Source: a bacterium
Lineage (GTDB): Bacteria > Cyanobacteriota > Vampirovibrionia > Gastranaerophilales > Gastranaerophilaceae
Assembly (NCBI GenBank): GCA_017471365.1
Contig: JAFUUC010000021.1
Coordinates: forward strand, 1 to 43,663
Length of the DNA stretch: 43,663 bases
Direction of reading: 5' to 3'
This document shows positions 24,594 to 33,757 of the stretch, piece after piece (position 1 is the first letter of the stretch; every line of letters starts with the position of its first letter). Made by a program: the position numbers and the translations under genes. The notes under the pieces were generated by a model. That model ran no database searches and was not told the DNA's origin. It saw only the letters and a program-made list of their open reading frames with translations.

Positions 24594-25913
24594 ATGAAGC
24601 TTCACATGCAGATTTTGATAGCATTGGGTTTGGGAATTAAGAGAAACTGGCATATTTTCTTTGGTATTATTGCCGGAGTCCTTATAGGTATTTTCTTACA
24701 TTCTCATCCGAATGTTCTTATTGATAATCTTTTAACGTTTTTTGGACAGGTCTTTATAAGGTTAATTCAAATGGTTGTTATACCGCTTGTTGTATCGGCG
24801 ATAATCATTGGTATTACAAGTATTGGTGATAACAAACAACTTGGTAAATTCGGGTCTAAAATGATCATTTACTATGGAATTTTAACTACAATTGCTGTTA
24901 TTATCGGTGGGGCATTGGCGTTACTTATACAGCCGGGTATTGGAGCATCTCAGTATATTTCCTCTAACATTGCAAACGAGGTTCAGTCATCTGTTTCTAT
25001 TGCAATGCAGCAACAGGGTAATATATTGAATTTGATTTTAGGCTTTATTCCTAACAATCCTGTTGAAGCTTTTGCTTCAGGCAATATGGTTCCTATTATT
25101 TTGTTTGTTGTTTTGTTTGCTCTTGCTCTTGCGAAAGTTGGAGATGTAAACAGACCAATTGTTTCATTTTTTGAATCTGTTTTTGCTGCAACCATGAAAA
25201 TTACAGATTGGATAATGTTATTTGCTGCTCCAGGTATTTTTGCTTTGACAGCCAGTGCAATTGCAAGTTTTGGTGTTTTGATTTTCGCACCGATTGCAAA
25301 GTACTTAATGGTATTATTACTGGGTTTTGCAATTCAAATGTTTATGATTTATCCGATTTTCTTAAGGTGTTTTTCAAAAGTTTCATTTCCAATGTTATTT
25401 TCTGCTATTGCGGAAGCTGTTATGGTTGCTTTCGGAACGGCAAGTTCTGCTGCAACATTGCCTTTAACTATTGCTTGTTGTGAAAAACGCGGCATTTCCC
25501 ACAAAATTTCTAGCTTTGTGTTACCTCTTGGTGCTACATTGAATTTTGACGGAACGGCTTTATTGCAAACTGTTGCGGTAATTTTCTTAGCACAAGCGTA
25601 TCAGGTTCCTTTAGACTTATTCCTTGTTATTCAGATCGCTTTATTGGCTATCATTGCATCAAGCACTTGTGCAGGAATCCCTGGCGGTGGTTTAATCACA
25701 ATCGCACTAATTTTGAATGGTATGGGGTTAAGTCCGGAACAACTTGTTGCAGGTTTTGCGTTCTTGTTCACAATTGAAAGAATTACGGATATGTTAAGAA
25801 CGGTACTTAATGTAACTTCTGATGCAGTTGTTGCTGCGGCTATTGCTGACAATGAAAATGAAATAAATTATGATTTGTTAAATAATCCGCAAGCTTACGA
25901 AGAAATTGCATAG
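24594..25913 (+). CDS. Dicarboxylate/amino acid:cation symporter (DAACS family)
   Basis: A 439-residue secondary transporter of the GltP/DctA type that imports glutamate, aspartate or C4-dicarboxylates with Na+ or H+. Conserved parts are RLIQMVVIPLVVSAI (helix 2-3), the serine-rich reentrant loop FGTASSAATLPLT, GATLNFDGTALLQ, and the second reentrant loop SSTCAGIPGGGL. Substrate within the family cannot be fixed by eye. It has its own promoter and is followed by a strong hairpin, so it is probably monocistronic. Confidence 0.93.
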   Translation: MKLHMQILIALGLGIKRNWHIFFGIIAGVLIGIFLHSHPNVLIDNLLTFFGQVFIRLIQMVVIPLVVSAIIIGITSIGDNKQLGKFGSKMIIYYGILTTIAVIIGGALALLIQPGIGASQYISSNIANEVQSSVSIAMQQQGNILNLILGFIPNNPVEAFASGNMVPIILFVVLFALALAKVGDVNRPIVSFFESVFAATMKITDWIMLFAAPGIFALTASAIASFGVLIFAPIAKYLMVLLLGFAIQMFMIYPIFLRCFSKVSFPMLFSAIAEAVMVAFGTASSAATLPLTIACCEKRGISHKISSFVLPLGATLNFDGTALLQTVAVIFLAQAYQVPLDLFLVIQIALLAIIASSTCAGIPGGGLITIALILNGMGLSPEQLVAGFAFLFTIERITDMLRTVLNVTSDAVVAAAIADNENEINYDLLNNPQAYEEIA

Positions 25914-25937
25914 TGTAAATTTTTATTAATCGTACTG

Positions 25938-25973
25938 AGAAACACTGACAACTTTTATTTTGTCAGCGTTTCT
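25938..25973 (+). terminator. Hairpin after the symporter gene
   Basis: AGAAACACTGACAA pairs with TTGTCAGCGTTTCT (one A-C mismatch) around an 8-nt loop, 25 nt after the stop. No strong T-run follows, so it may be a terminator or an mRNA-stabilising stem. Confidence 0.5.
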
Positions 25974-26005
25974 ATATTGTTGCAGGTATAAATAAGGAGG
26001 TTTTT

Positions 26006-26404
26006 ATGTCAAGTTTAAGTGTTAGCCCGATAACTTTCAAGCAAAGTTATGTTCAGCAACCCACATTAGCAAATAAGGCGTCCTCGACAGCAGCAGCTTC
26101 GACGGGACCAAGGTTTAAAGATTGCACAGATTTGTATACAGAAAAAGAAATTCGAGATATATTAAAACAAATTGGTACTGACAATGATTTTACTAATCGT
26201 TCAAGATATCAAGTTTTTTACTATCCAAATAAAGAAGCATTGGTTATTCACAATACATCATTAACAAATGATACTACTGAAATTTATAAAGATGGTAGTG
26301 TAAAACATGTTGGAAGTTGGCACAACAAAGATGTTGCTCCGGCAGGAACATTTAATGACATAATAGAAGATGCTAAAAAAAGATACGAAGCATCGACTAA
26401 TTAA
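26006..26404 (+). CDS. Small lineage-specific protein
   Basis: A 132-residue protein not recognised. The first 35 residues are Ser/Ala-rich and contain PITFKQ (Phe11), the short N-terminal motif also seen in other unknown proteins of this window. The remaining part looks like one compact alpha/beta domain (YTEKEIRDILKQIG, YQVFYYPNKEALVIHN, TTEIYKDGSVKHVG). No signal peptide or membrane helix. AAGGAGG lies 7 nt before the ATG, so translation is likely strong. It converges on the PfkB-type kinase gene. Confidence 0.75.
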   Translation: MSSLSVSPITFKQSYVQQPTLANKASSTAAASTGPRFKDCTDLYTEKEIRDILKQIGTDNDFTNRSRYQVFYYPNKEALVIHNTSLTNDTTEIYKDGSVKHVGSWHNKDVAPAGTFNDIIEDAKKRYEASTN

Positions 26405-26425
26405 AAACTTTGAAAAATATAATTA

Positions 26426-27469
26426 TTATATAACAACACTCTGATATTCAGGGTGTTGTTCCATTGTTTTGACAATTTCTTCAAAAGTTAGAAGTCCTTG
26501 TGTTGCACCGAATTTAGATACAACCGCTGAAGAATTAATAGAACCCGCAACAAGAGATTTTGATATATCCCTACCAAATCTGCTCATTGCAGCACAAAAA
26601 GTTGAAGCAAAAGCATCTCCAGCTCCTAAAGTTGATGTTACAGGTCCGTCAAACGGTTTGCAATAGTAGTACTTTTTACCATCAAAAGCGTATGCTCCGT
26701 GTTTCCCATCAGTAATAACTATTACTTGATAGTCAGAAATTTTTAGTTTATTAAACATTTCTTTTAAATCAGGATGTACAATTTCTTGAGAATATTTTAC
26801 ATCCTTAGTGTCAGGTCTTAAATAAATCCCTGTAGCCATTGATGCTTCTTCTTTATTCATAACAACAATATCTGCAAGACTCAAAATTTTACTTAAATAC
26901 CCAAAACCTTTCTTAATCCCAGTTGTTCCGGCATTGAAACAAACATAGGTATTATTTTCTTTAGCATATTTGACAATATCATCAAGAACTTTGTTGCTAT
27001 CACCATTTAGTGGTGCAATATAAAGAAGTTTGGCATTTTTTATAGCTTCAAAATCAATTTCAGATTTTTTAATATGAGCATTGGCACCTCTGTGTGCAAG
27101 AACAGTTCTATCGCCTTCAAAACTTGTTAATATAATCGAAAAACCCGTTGAATCTTTTTTATCTTGAATTATAGATGACAAATTTATATTTTTATCTTCA
27201 AAAAAAGTAAATAAACCTTTTGAATAAATGTCATAGCCTACTTTAAAAATTACGCTTGTAGAAAAGCCTAAATTTGCAAAGTTTACTGCTGTATTGACTC
27301 CACCTCCGCCAACTTGAGTATCAAAATCCGCAATTTCTAATTTCGCTCCATAAGGGTAACTCATGAAGTCTGTAGAATGATCTTTTTTTCGGACAGAAAC
27401 AATATTTGCATCATCACATTCTACAAAAACATCCATTGTTGCACTTCCGATTGTCACTATATCACTCAT
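26426..27469 (-). CDS. PfkB-family carbohydrate kinase
   Basis: A 347-residue ribokinase-like sugar or nucleoside kinase. The N-terminal motif QVGGGGVNTAVNFANLGF binds the substrate, and the C-terminal signature TLGAGDAFASTFCAAM holds the catalytic Asp. Ribose, fructose, adenosine and other substrates are all possible; neighbours do not help. GGGAGA lies 8 nt before the ATG. The last codons are part of a strong hairpin. Confidence 0.9.
   Translation of the reverse strand: MSDIVTIGSATMDVFVECDDANIVSVRKKDHSTDFMSYPYGAKLEIADFDTQVGGGGVNTAVNFANLGFSTSVIFKVGYDIYSKGLFTFFEDKNINLSSIIQDKKDSTGFSIILTSFEGDRTVLAHRGANAHIKKSEIDFEAIKNAKLLYIAPLNGDSNKVLDDIVKYAKENNTYVCFNAGTTGIKKGFGYLSKILSLADIVVMNKEEASMATGIYLRPDTKDVKYSQEIVHPDLKEMFNKLKISDYQVIVITDGKHGAYAFDGKKYYYCKPFDGPVTSTLGAGDAFASTFCAAMSRFGRDISKSLVAGSINSSAVVSKFGATQGLLTFEEIVKTMEQHPEYQSVVI
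26432..26460 (-). terminator. Hairpin embedded in the end of the PfkB kinase gene
   Basis: A 13-bp stem with a 3-nt loop, one position being G-U on the plus strand, within the last codons of the kinase gene. On the minus strand it is followed by an AT-rich stretch and TTTTTC about 18 nt later. It could end transcripts from both convergent genes. Confidence 0.45.
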
Positions 27470-27575
27470 ACTTTTCTCCCACTTTCAAGAGATATTTTAA
27501 CATAAATATATATTTTAACGATAATTTAGCAAAAAAAATATTTAGTGTATTTAAAATTACAAAACGGAGAATAAA

Positions 27576-29789
27576 ATGATAGTACAAAAAATTAATTTTT
27601 TACCCCTAAGAAATGTATCAGCGAAACATTCCAGCAACAAAGATTCTGTAACAAATCCAGTACAAATACCCGGTTATCAACCTTTTGCTTATCAGGATTA
27701 CAATATAAATTTTACGCAAAGACTTTTCCGTACTCCGGCAAATTTTTATGAACAACCGTTTAATAAAAGCGGTATGCCGGAAAGTATGAAAGCCTACTTG
27801 AACGCGGATTATTCGGATAGACAAAATATCCCACCAGCTCAAATGATGAAAATAGTTTTTGGTGATATTGCACATGCTAAAAACCTGGAAGAAGTAAAAG
27901 AAATGTATCCGGATGAGCCTCTATTCACTAATTTGCGTTCTATGCCGAATAAAAAATACAGAGAAGGTATTCTAGCTGAAATATCTGTTATGAGAGAAGA
28001 AGGAAATCCAATTTTTAAAGACGGATCAGATGATCTTGGATTATACATTCTCAAAAAAATTTATATTGAAGGAAAAACACTAAAAGAGATCAATAAAGAC
28101 TTTAGACTTGATATTTCTAAAGATTTTGAAGCTCTTTCTGACATAAATTATCAAACACTTTCTTATTTTGGAATAAAGTATCCAAATAGAAGTTTTTGGC
28201 ATTCATTTTATGTGACCAGAGAAGATTTTCCATATACATATACTCCGCGAAAAGAAATAGAATCACGCGTAACAACTCAATCCGGCAGAAAAAATGAACG
28301 TTCATATTCAGATATTAATGAAGAACTTAAAAAGCCTACTCAACCACCGAAATTTCAACCAAAAGATCATGAAATTAAAAAATTAACAGATGCTTTTGTT
28401 AAAGGTAAAGGAAGTAGAAAAGCTACTGCAAAAGAACTAAAGAATAGTTTTAAGAAAACAGATGAAAAATCTCAATTCGTTAACAAATATTTTAGTGAAA
28501 TAATGTCTGTTGCATTGGAAAAAATTCACGCATCAGATGAGATGAAAGACTTTTTTGAAAATTATGACGAACTTGATAAAACTCAAAAACAAAAAATGGA
28601 AGCGTACTGGCAACAAAATCCATTGATGAAAGAATTACAATCAATTGCAATTTCGGATACAATAAAATTGTTCTTTATAACCTACGGAGCTGACGGGAAC
28701 AATGAAGAATTCAGTGATTTGATTGATTACGCACATTCAATTAAGCCTGCAAGAGAAGAACGACAAATTCAACATGACATGCTTCAGGATGAATATGAAA
28801 TGGCTCTAGGTATACATGATGAACCTAAAATTGATGTGCCGGAACAACCTTTAGAATCTCCAAAAGATCCTATGGATCCGGAAAATTTAGATAAATTGAT
28901 TGAAGAAGTTGAAAAACAAAATGGTTTGTACGAATATCATACCAAAGTTCATGTAGATGGTGATGACGTAACTATTCTAGGAGATATGAAAGGTGAAACA
29001 AAAGCACTAACTAAACGAATTTATGGTATATATTTCCCTGAAAAATTTGTAAATAAATTCGCGAATTTTATTGTTGAGCAGCCGGAAGTTGATGATAAGT
29101 ATATATTAACCTATCATCTTTTAGGACAAAATTTGAATATAAATACCAATGAAGATATTATTGAAAAAATTATATTACCGGATCTAGAATTCCGAATTAG
29201 AACGAGCAAAATACACAAACGATTTTATGCAAAATATCCAAATGAGGAAAAAGCAGCCCAACAAGCAATAATTGACGGTTTTTACAACAAAACAAAAGAC
29301 CCGATAAATTCTTCTGGTTTTTATAAATACTATCCAATTGCAGCTGTACAATATGATGATTTTCCGTCATTGGAAGATAGTCAAAAATTTATTTCTGAAA
29401 AGTATGATCTATATTTAAAACCACTATCTTTAGGTGAAGCGAATAAAATAAATATAATTCTTAATTCGCTATTAAAAAAATATGACCGTGAAAATACTAC
29501 CATAATTTATAATGGTAACGAATCAGACGATAAAAGGATTACAGCTCTTAAAGTATTATCATTAATACTAAAATCAAAATCACAATCAGCAGAGAATTTA
29601 AAAATATCATTATTTAATTACATTAAGAATGATTTTGGAGGTAGTTCACGTTTATTACTTGACAAAAATACTCCAGAATATATGAAAATCGCAAAGATGG
29701 AACAAATAGTATTGGAATTTATACAGAAAAACAATCCTATTTATAAACAAATAGTAATTAAATATCAGCAAGAAATGAATAAATTATAA
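27576..29789 (+). CDS. Large lineage-specific protein of unknown function
   Basis: A 737-residue protein that I do not recognise. There is no signal peptide or membrane helix. The N-terminus has the short motif INF twice (KINFLP at Phe8 and NINFTQ at Phe46). Most of the rest is charged and helical with many Lys, Glu and Asp, including a Pro/Glu-rich linker near 415-440. CGGAGA lies 6 nt before the ATG. It is monocistronic and ends at a bidirectional terminator shared with pnp. Possibly an effector or structural protein, but nothing in the sequence proves that. Confidence 0.8.
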   Translation: MIVQKINFLPLRNVSAKHSSNKDSVTNPVQIPGYQPFAYQDYNINFTQRLFRTPANFYEQPFNKSGMPESMKAYLNADYSDRQNIPPAQMMKIVFGDIAHAKNLEEVKEMYPDEPLFTNLRSMPNKKYREGILAEISVMREEGNPIFKDGSDDLGLYILKKIYIEGKTLKEINKDFRLDISKDFEALSDINYQTLSYFGIKYPNRSFWHSFYVTREDFPYTYTPRKEIESRVTTQSGRKNERSYSDINEELKKPTQPPKFQPKDHEIKKLTDAFVKGKGSRKATAKELKNSFKKTDEKSQFVNKYFSEIMSVALEKIHASDEMKDFFENYDELDKTQKQKMEAYWQQNPLMKELQSIAISDTIKLFFITYGADGNNEEFSDLIDYAHSIKPAREERQIQHDMLQDEYEMALGIHDEPKIDVPEQPLESPKDPMDPENLDKLIEEVEKQNGLYEYHTKVHVDGDDVTILGDMKGETKALTKRIYGIYFPEKFVNKFANFIVEQPEVDDKYILTYHLLGQNLNINTNEDIIEKIILPDLEFRIRTSKIHKRFYAKYPNEEKAAQQAIIDGFYNKTKDPINSSGFYKYYPIAAVQYDDFPSLEDSQKFISEKYDLYLKPLSLGEANKINIILNSLLKKYDRENTTIIYNGNESDDKRITALKVLSLILKSKSQSAENLKISLFNYIKNDFGGSSRLLLDKNTPEYMKIAKMEQIVLEFIQKNNPIYKQIVIKYQQEMNKL

Positions 29790-29800
29790 GATAAAATAAA

Positions 29801-29826
29801 GAAGCGATATCGTTAGATATCGCTTC
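29801..29826. terminator. Bidirectional intrinsic terminator
   Basis: GAAGCGATATC, loop GTTA, GATATCGCTTC: a perfect 11-bp stem. TTATTTCTT follows on +, TTTATTTTAT on -. It sits between the convergent 737-residue gene and pnp. Confidence 0.9.
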
Positions 29827-29848
29827 TTATTTCTTATGCATTTTGTTG

Positions 29849-31993
29849 CTAATTTATACAATTAGCTTTATCTTCATCAGTAACCCCTTTTAATGTAAGG
29901 TTTATTCTGCCTTTTTCGTCAATTTTAACGACTTTTACGATAACTTCATCGCCGATATTTAAATGTGGCTCAATAGTTTCGATTCTTTCCTGACAAACTT
30001 GTGAAATATGAATCATACCATCTTTTCCACCACCAAGTTCAACAAAGGCACCAATCGGAATGATTCTAACCACTTTACCTTTTATAACCATTCCTACTTC
30101 AGGTTTAAAAGTTAAGTCTTTAATCATTTTTATAGCGATTTTAGCACCTTCTTGATCATTAGATGTAATTGTTACAACACCTGAATCTTGAATATCAATT
30201 TCAGCACCAGATGCATCGATAATTTCTCGGATTTGTTTTCCTCCAGGTCCGATTACAGTACCAATATCTTCTGTTGGAATTGTTATTGTTGTAATACTTG
30301 GAGCAAATGGTGATAATTCTTTAGCCGGTTCGGTAATAACTTCTCTCATTTTACCTAAGATGTGTAATCTTCCTTCTTTAGCCTGGAATAAAGCACGTCT
30401 TAATGTTTCATTCGGAATACCTTTAGCTTTCATATCCATTTGGAGAGCAGTAATTCCAGTATCGTTACCAGTCACTTTAAAGTCCATATCTCCCAAAAAG
30501 TCTTCGATACCCTGAATATCTGTTAATACAACAGGTTCATAACCTTCTTCTTTGATCATACCCATTGCAACTCCACCAATCATACATTTAACCGGCACAC
30601 CAGCATTCATTAAAGCCATTGATGAGCCGCAGGTTGAACCCATTGACGTTGAACCGTTTGATTCAAGGACATCTGAAGTTACTCTGATTGTATAACCAAA
30701 CTCCTCTTGGCTTGGAAGTGCAGGAATATTTGCACGTTCTGCTAAATTACCGTGTCCAACTTCACGTCTTCCAGGGCCTCTTAGTGGTTTTACTTCACCT
30801 ACAGAAAAACCAGGGAATATATATTTATGCATGTAAGTTTTTTCTGTTTGAGGATCAACACCATCAAGTTCCTGTTTCATTGCAGGACCTGCCAGAGTAG
30901 CAACCGAAAGAATTTGAGTCTGACCTCTTGTAAATACCGCAGAACCGTGTGCTCTTGGAATTACTCCAACTTCACACCAGATAGGACGAACTTCGGTTGG
31001 TTTTCTGCCATCAGCCCTGACGCCTTCATCTAAAATCATGGCTCTCATTACATGCTTTTCAGCAGCTTTAAATTCTTCAGCCACAAAATCTATACCTGTT
31101 TCCGCAATGATTTGTTTAATATAATCATCTTCCGGCAAAGCATCGATTTTTTCTTTTACAAGTTTTTTTGCTTCATCTAATTTTTCTTGTCTATAAGTTC
31201 TGTCAAAATTATGGTATGCATCATGAATCATTGCACCGGCTGTTTCTTCGATAATTTGGGCAATTCTAGATGTGTCATAAGGATTTGTAAATATTTCTTT
31301 TTCAACTCCGCACAGTTTTGCAAATTCTACCTGTGCATCACACTGTTTTCTTATTTCACCTTGAGCAAATTCAACAGCATTCATAATATCATCTTCTGTT
31401 ACAAATTTACAGCCAGCTTCGACCATAATTACAGAATCGTGGGTTCCGGCAACAACAATATCTAAATCAGAATCTTTTGCTTGTTTATGTGTAGGGTTAG
31501 CAATAAAATTGCCGTTTTCATCACGGGAAACTCTAACAGCACCAATAGGTCCTTCAAAAGGGGCTCCTGAAAGCATTAATGCACAAGATGCACCTAACAT
31601 AGCTAAAGTATCCGGCTGATTTTCTTGGTCATAGCTGAATAACTGTGCAACTATTTGAATATCGTTCCTATATCCTTTAGGGAAAAGTGGTCTGATTGGT
31701 CTGTCTATCAAGCGAGAAACCAAAATAGCTTTGTCGCTTGCTTTTCCTTCAGATCTGTTGTATCCGCCCGGAATTCTACCTATAGCAGACATCCTTTCTT
31801 CGTAATCAATTAATAATGGGAAAAAATCTATTCCAACTCTAGGTTCTTTTGATACAACACAATGAACAAATAACATTGTATCACCACATCTTACCGTAAC
31901 TGAACCATTTGTTGACTGTGCATATTTCCCAGTTTCAATAGTAACTGTTTTGCCACCTATTTCCAATTGGAAACTTTTTGTTTCAGGTTTCAT
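29849..31993 (-). CDS. pnp: Polyribonucleotide nucleotidyltransferase (PNPase)
   Basis: A 714-residue 3'-5' phosphorolytic exoribonuclease and part of the RNA degradosome. Two RNase PH domains are visible (for example GGYNRSEGKASDKAILVSRL and GRREVGHGNLAERA), then a KH domain with IGPGGKQIREI near residue 555 and a C-terminal S1 domain (GKVVRIIPIGAFVEL). Full length. AAAGG lies 7 nt before the ATG. A small GC-rich hairpin lies in the 5' leader at 32011-32024. No rpsO gene is adjacent, unlike in many bacteria. Confidence 0.97.
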   Translation of the reverse strand: MKPETKSFQLEIGGKTVTIETGKYAQSTNGSVTVRCGDTMLFVHCVVSKEPRVGIDFFPLLIDYEERMSAIGRIPGGYNRSEGKASDKAILVSRLIDRPIRPLFPKGYRNDIQIVAQLFSYDQENQPDTLAMLGASCALMLSGAPFEGPIGAVRVSRDENGNFIANPTHKQAKDSDLDIVVAGTHDSVIMVEAGCKFVTEDDIMNAVEFAQGEIRKQCDAQVEFAKLCGVEKEIFTNPYDTSRIAQIIEETAGAMIHDAYHNFDRTYRQEKLDEAKKLVKEKIDALPEDDYIKQIIAETGIDFVAEEFKAAEKHVMRAMILDEGVRADGRKPTEVRPIWCEVGVIPRAHGSAVFTRGQTQILSVATLAGPAMKQELDGVDPQTEKTYMHKYIFPGFSVGEVKPLRGPGRREVGHGNLAERANIPALPSQEEFGYTIRVTSDVLESNGSTSMGSTCGSSMALMNAGVPVKCMIGGVAMGMIKEEGYEPVVLTDIQGIEDFLGDMDFKVTGNDTGITALQMDMKAKGIPNETLRRALFQAKEGRLHILGKMREVITEPAKELSPFAPSITTITIPTEDIGTVIGPGGKQIREIIDASGAEIDIQDSGVVTITSNDQEGAKIAIKMIKDLTFKPEVGMVIKGKVVRIIPIGAFVELGGGKDGMIHISQVCQERIETIEPHLNIGDEVIVKVVKIDEKGRINLTLKGVTDEDKANCIN

Positions 31994-32010
31994 TCAATAC
32001 CTTTCTTTCT

Positions 32011-32024
32011 GCGTCGCCTGACGC
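32011..32024 (-). promoter_or_regulatory. Hairpin in the pnp leader
   Basis: GCGTC and GACGC pair around a 4-nt loop, 17 nt upstream of the pnp start. It is GC-rich in an AT-rich background. In Escherichia coli pnp is autoregulated through leader stems; a similar role here is a guess. Confidence 0.3.
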
Positions 32025-32119
32025 GTTTTAAATTCTATTCACTTCCATTTAGTTTACTATTACATTGTACATCAAACAGAAATAATTGAAATTAATTAAA
32101 AATAAAAAATTTACATTTT

Positions 32120-32738
32120 ATGCAAAATTTAAAATTCACGCGTTTTTACAATTTTGCAATGAAAACTGATAAAATTGATTCATCATTATACTTTCAGGCA
32201 AGACTTATAAACAAAGTCAGAATAGGAAAATTGAATCCTACGAAAAAATACATTTATTATAATGCTCATTTTGTTGAACTAAAACCTGATATACTTGAGG
32301 ATTTTGAAGCAATTAATGAAATTCCTAAGATATGGAAAGATAATCATTTTGCCGATAATATAGCAGTGCTTGCTGAAGCTAAAAGAAATAAACCACAAAG
32401 TTATCAAGATTTAAGATTATTTGCATTGACTAGCCAGGAGGATCATTTTGAAAAAATGGATCCTGAATCAGTTCTTGGAATAGCTCAAATTTGTGAGATA
32501 GGTGGTTCCCAAAAAGCACAAATAGAGTATATTGAAACAAAGCCAAGTATTGTAAATCATGAATCGAAGGAATTTAAAGGCATTGGTCATGGAATGATCA
32601 AATCGATAAAACAACTTTATAACAGGATAGTGCTTATACCTGAAAATACAAAAATCTGTTTATGATTTTTACAAAAGAAATGGTTTTATAGATTACCAAG
32701 GATTTTTTGTTTGGTATAAAGATTTTGTCAAAAAGTGA
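32120..32738 (+). pseudogene. Frameshifted GNAT-like acetyltransferase
   Basis: The open frame ends with TGA after 181 residues (at 32665). Moving by one base at the A5 run near 32648 gives a continuation to 32738 reading VYDFYKRNGFIDYQG and ending in FVWYKDFVKK. The Tyr-x-x-Asn-Gly-Phe segment is the typical end of a GNAT N-acetyltransferase, and the upstream part (KGIGHGMIKSIKQL) resembles the acetyl-CoA-binding motif. So one base has been added relative to an intact gene. It may be a true pseudogene, a programmed slip at A5 or a sequence error. The N-terminus has LYFQAR, the family-like motif of other unknown proteins here. Start uncertain (32120 or the ATG at 32159). Confidence 0.65.
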
Positions 32739-32767
32739 TAAATTTGTAATAGTTTTTATTTGTTAAC

Positions 32768-33757
32768 TTAGTGGATTTCTAAAAATTTATACCCATTAAA
32801 ATGAATCATATGTTCTGGTGTTTCCGCTATCCAAACTTCTGTTTCCCAAGCGATATCTAATGCCCATTTCCGAAAATCTTTTTTAGTCAAAAATGTAGTT
32901 AGGAATATAATTTCAGCAGAGCAATTTTTCAATAATTCTTTTAATTTGCGTACTCTTAATTCACTCATTGGGCCTGCACTATGAACGGCTTCACATAAGA
33001 ATAATAAATTTTTATCTTTGCTATAAGCAATTACATCCGGAAGTTCATCATGCTTTAATTCAAAACAATTTAATGTTGATAGCCCTTTTTCGTCCTTATA
33101 TAAAAATTTATCAGAAGTATCTCCCACATATAAAACTTGAGAATTAAAACCAAATTTTGCAAGAAAAGTCTCTATTATTTCTTTTTGCAACATATTATGT
33201 TCACCATAAGATAATTCTATATTTTCACCAGAAGGTAATGAGACCGGTATTTTTTGTAAATTTCTTTTGTGTTCCATTTCTTCTTTAAGAGATTTATTTT
33301 TTAGCAAAAAAATTGCTAATTCTTCATCCCAAATCTGTGTATTATATGTTTTTAATAAGTTTGCAAATAAAGGATTTAAGCCATAACCTCTAGTAGGATT
33401 ATTTGTTGCTTTTGCTTCTATTAATGAAGAATTATGAACAAGACCAGCAGCAACTAATCTAATTAAATCTTTTCTTCTTATATCATCATAAGAACCAGAA
33501 GAAATTCTTTCTGAATAATTTGCATTTTCGTACTCAATAATATCTCTTGTTTTTAAAAAATGGTTATCATTCGTTGATAAAGCTTCATTAAATGATGTCT
33601 TTATATTTCCAACAGCTAATAATGCTAATACCATTCTTTCCTTTCTCCTATCAGATAAATCATCAAGGGGAATTCCAACAGCATTTAGTATATCTAAAGT
33701 ATTAAATATTAAAGTTTGAAGTTTTGCTCTTTTATTACCAGTCAAATTTATTTTCAC
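32768..33757 (-). CDS. BsuBI/PstI-type restriction endonuclease
   Basis: A 329-residue type II restriction enzyme. The N-terminal half is the helical BsuBI/PstI N-terminal domain. The C-terminal half holds the nuclease: GDTSDKFLY (212-220), LPDVIAY with Asp241 and CEAVHSAGP with Glu256, a PD-(D/E)xK-like arrangement. Classical members cut CTGCAG. The start is GTG at 33757, overlapping the methyltransferase stop, with GGAGGC 5 nt upstream, so the enzymes are made in a coupled way with the methyltransferase first. The partner here is a cytosine-5 enzyme, unlike the adenine methyltransferases of PstI and BsuBI, so the recognition site is not predictable. Confidence 0.85.
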   Translation of the reverse strand: MKINLTGNKRAKLQTLIFNTLDILNAVGIPLDDLSDRRKERMVLALLAVGNIKTSFNEALSTNDNHFLKTRDIIEYENANYSERISSGSYDDIRRKDLIRLVAAGLVHNSSLIEAKATNNPTRGYGLNPLFANLLKTYNTQIWDEELAIFLLKNKSLKEEMEHKRNLQKIPVSLPSGENIELSYGEHNMLQKEIIETFLAKFGFNSQVLYVGDTSDKFLYKDEKGLSTLNCFELKHDELPDVIAYSKDKNLLFLCEAVHSAGPMSELRVRKLKELLKNCSAEIIFLTTFLTKKDFRKWALDIAWETEVWIAETPEHMIHFNGYKFLEIH

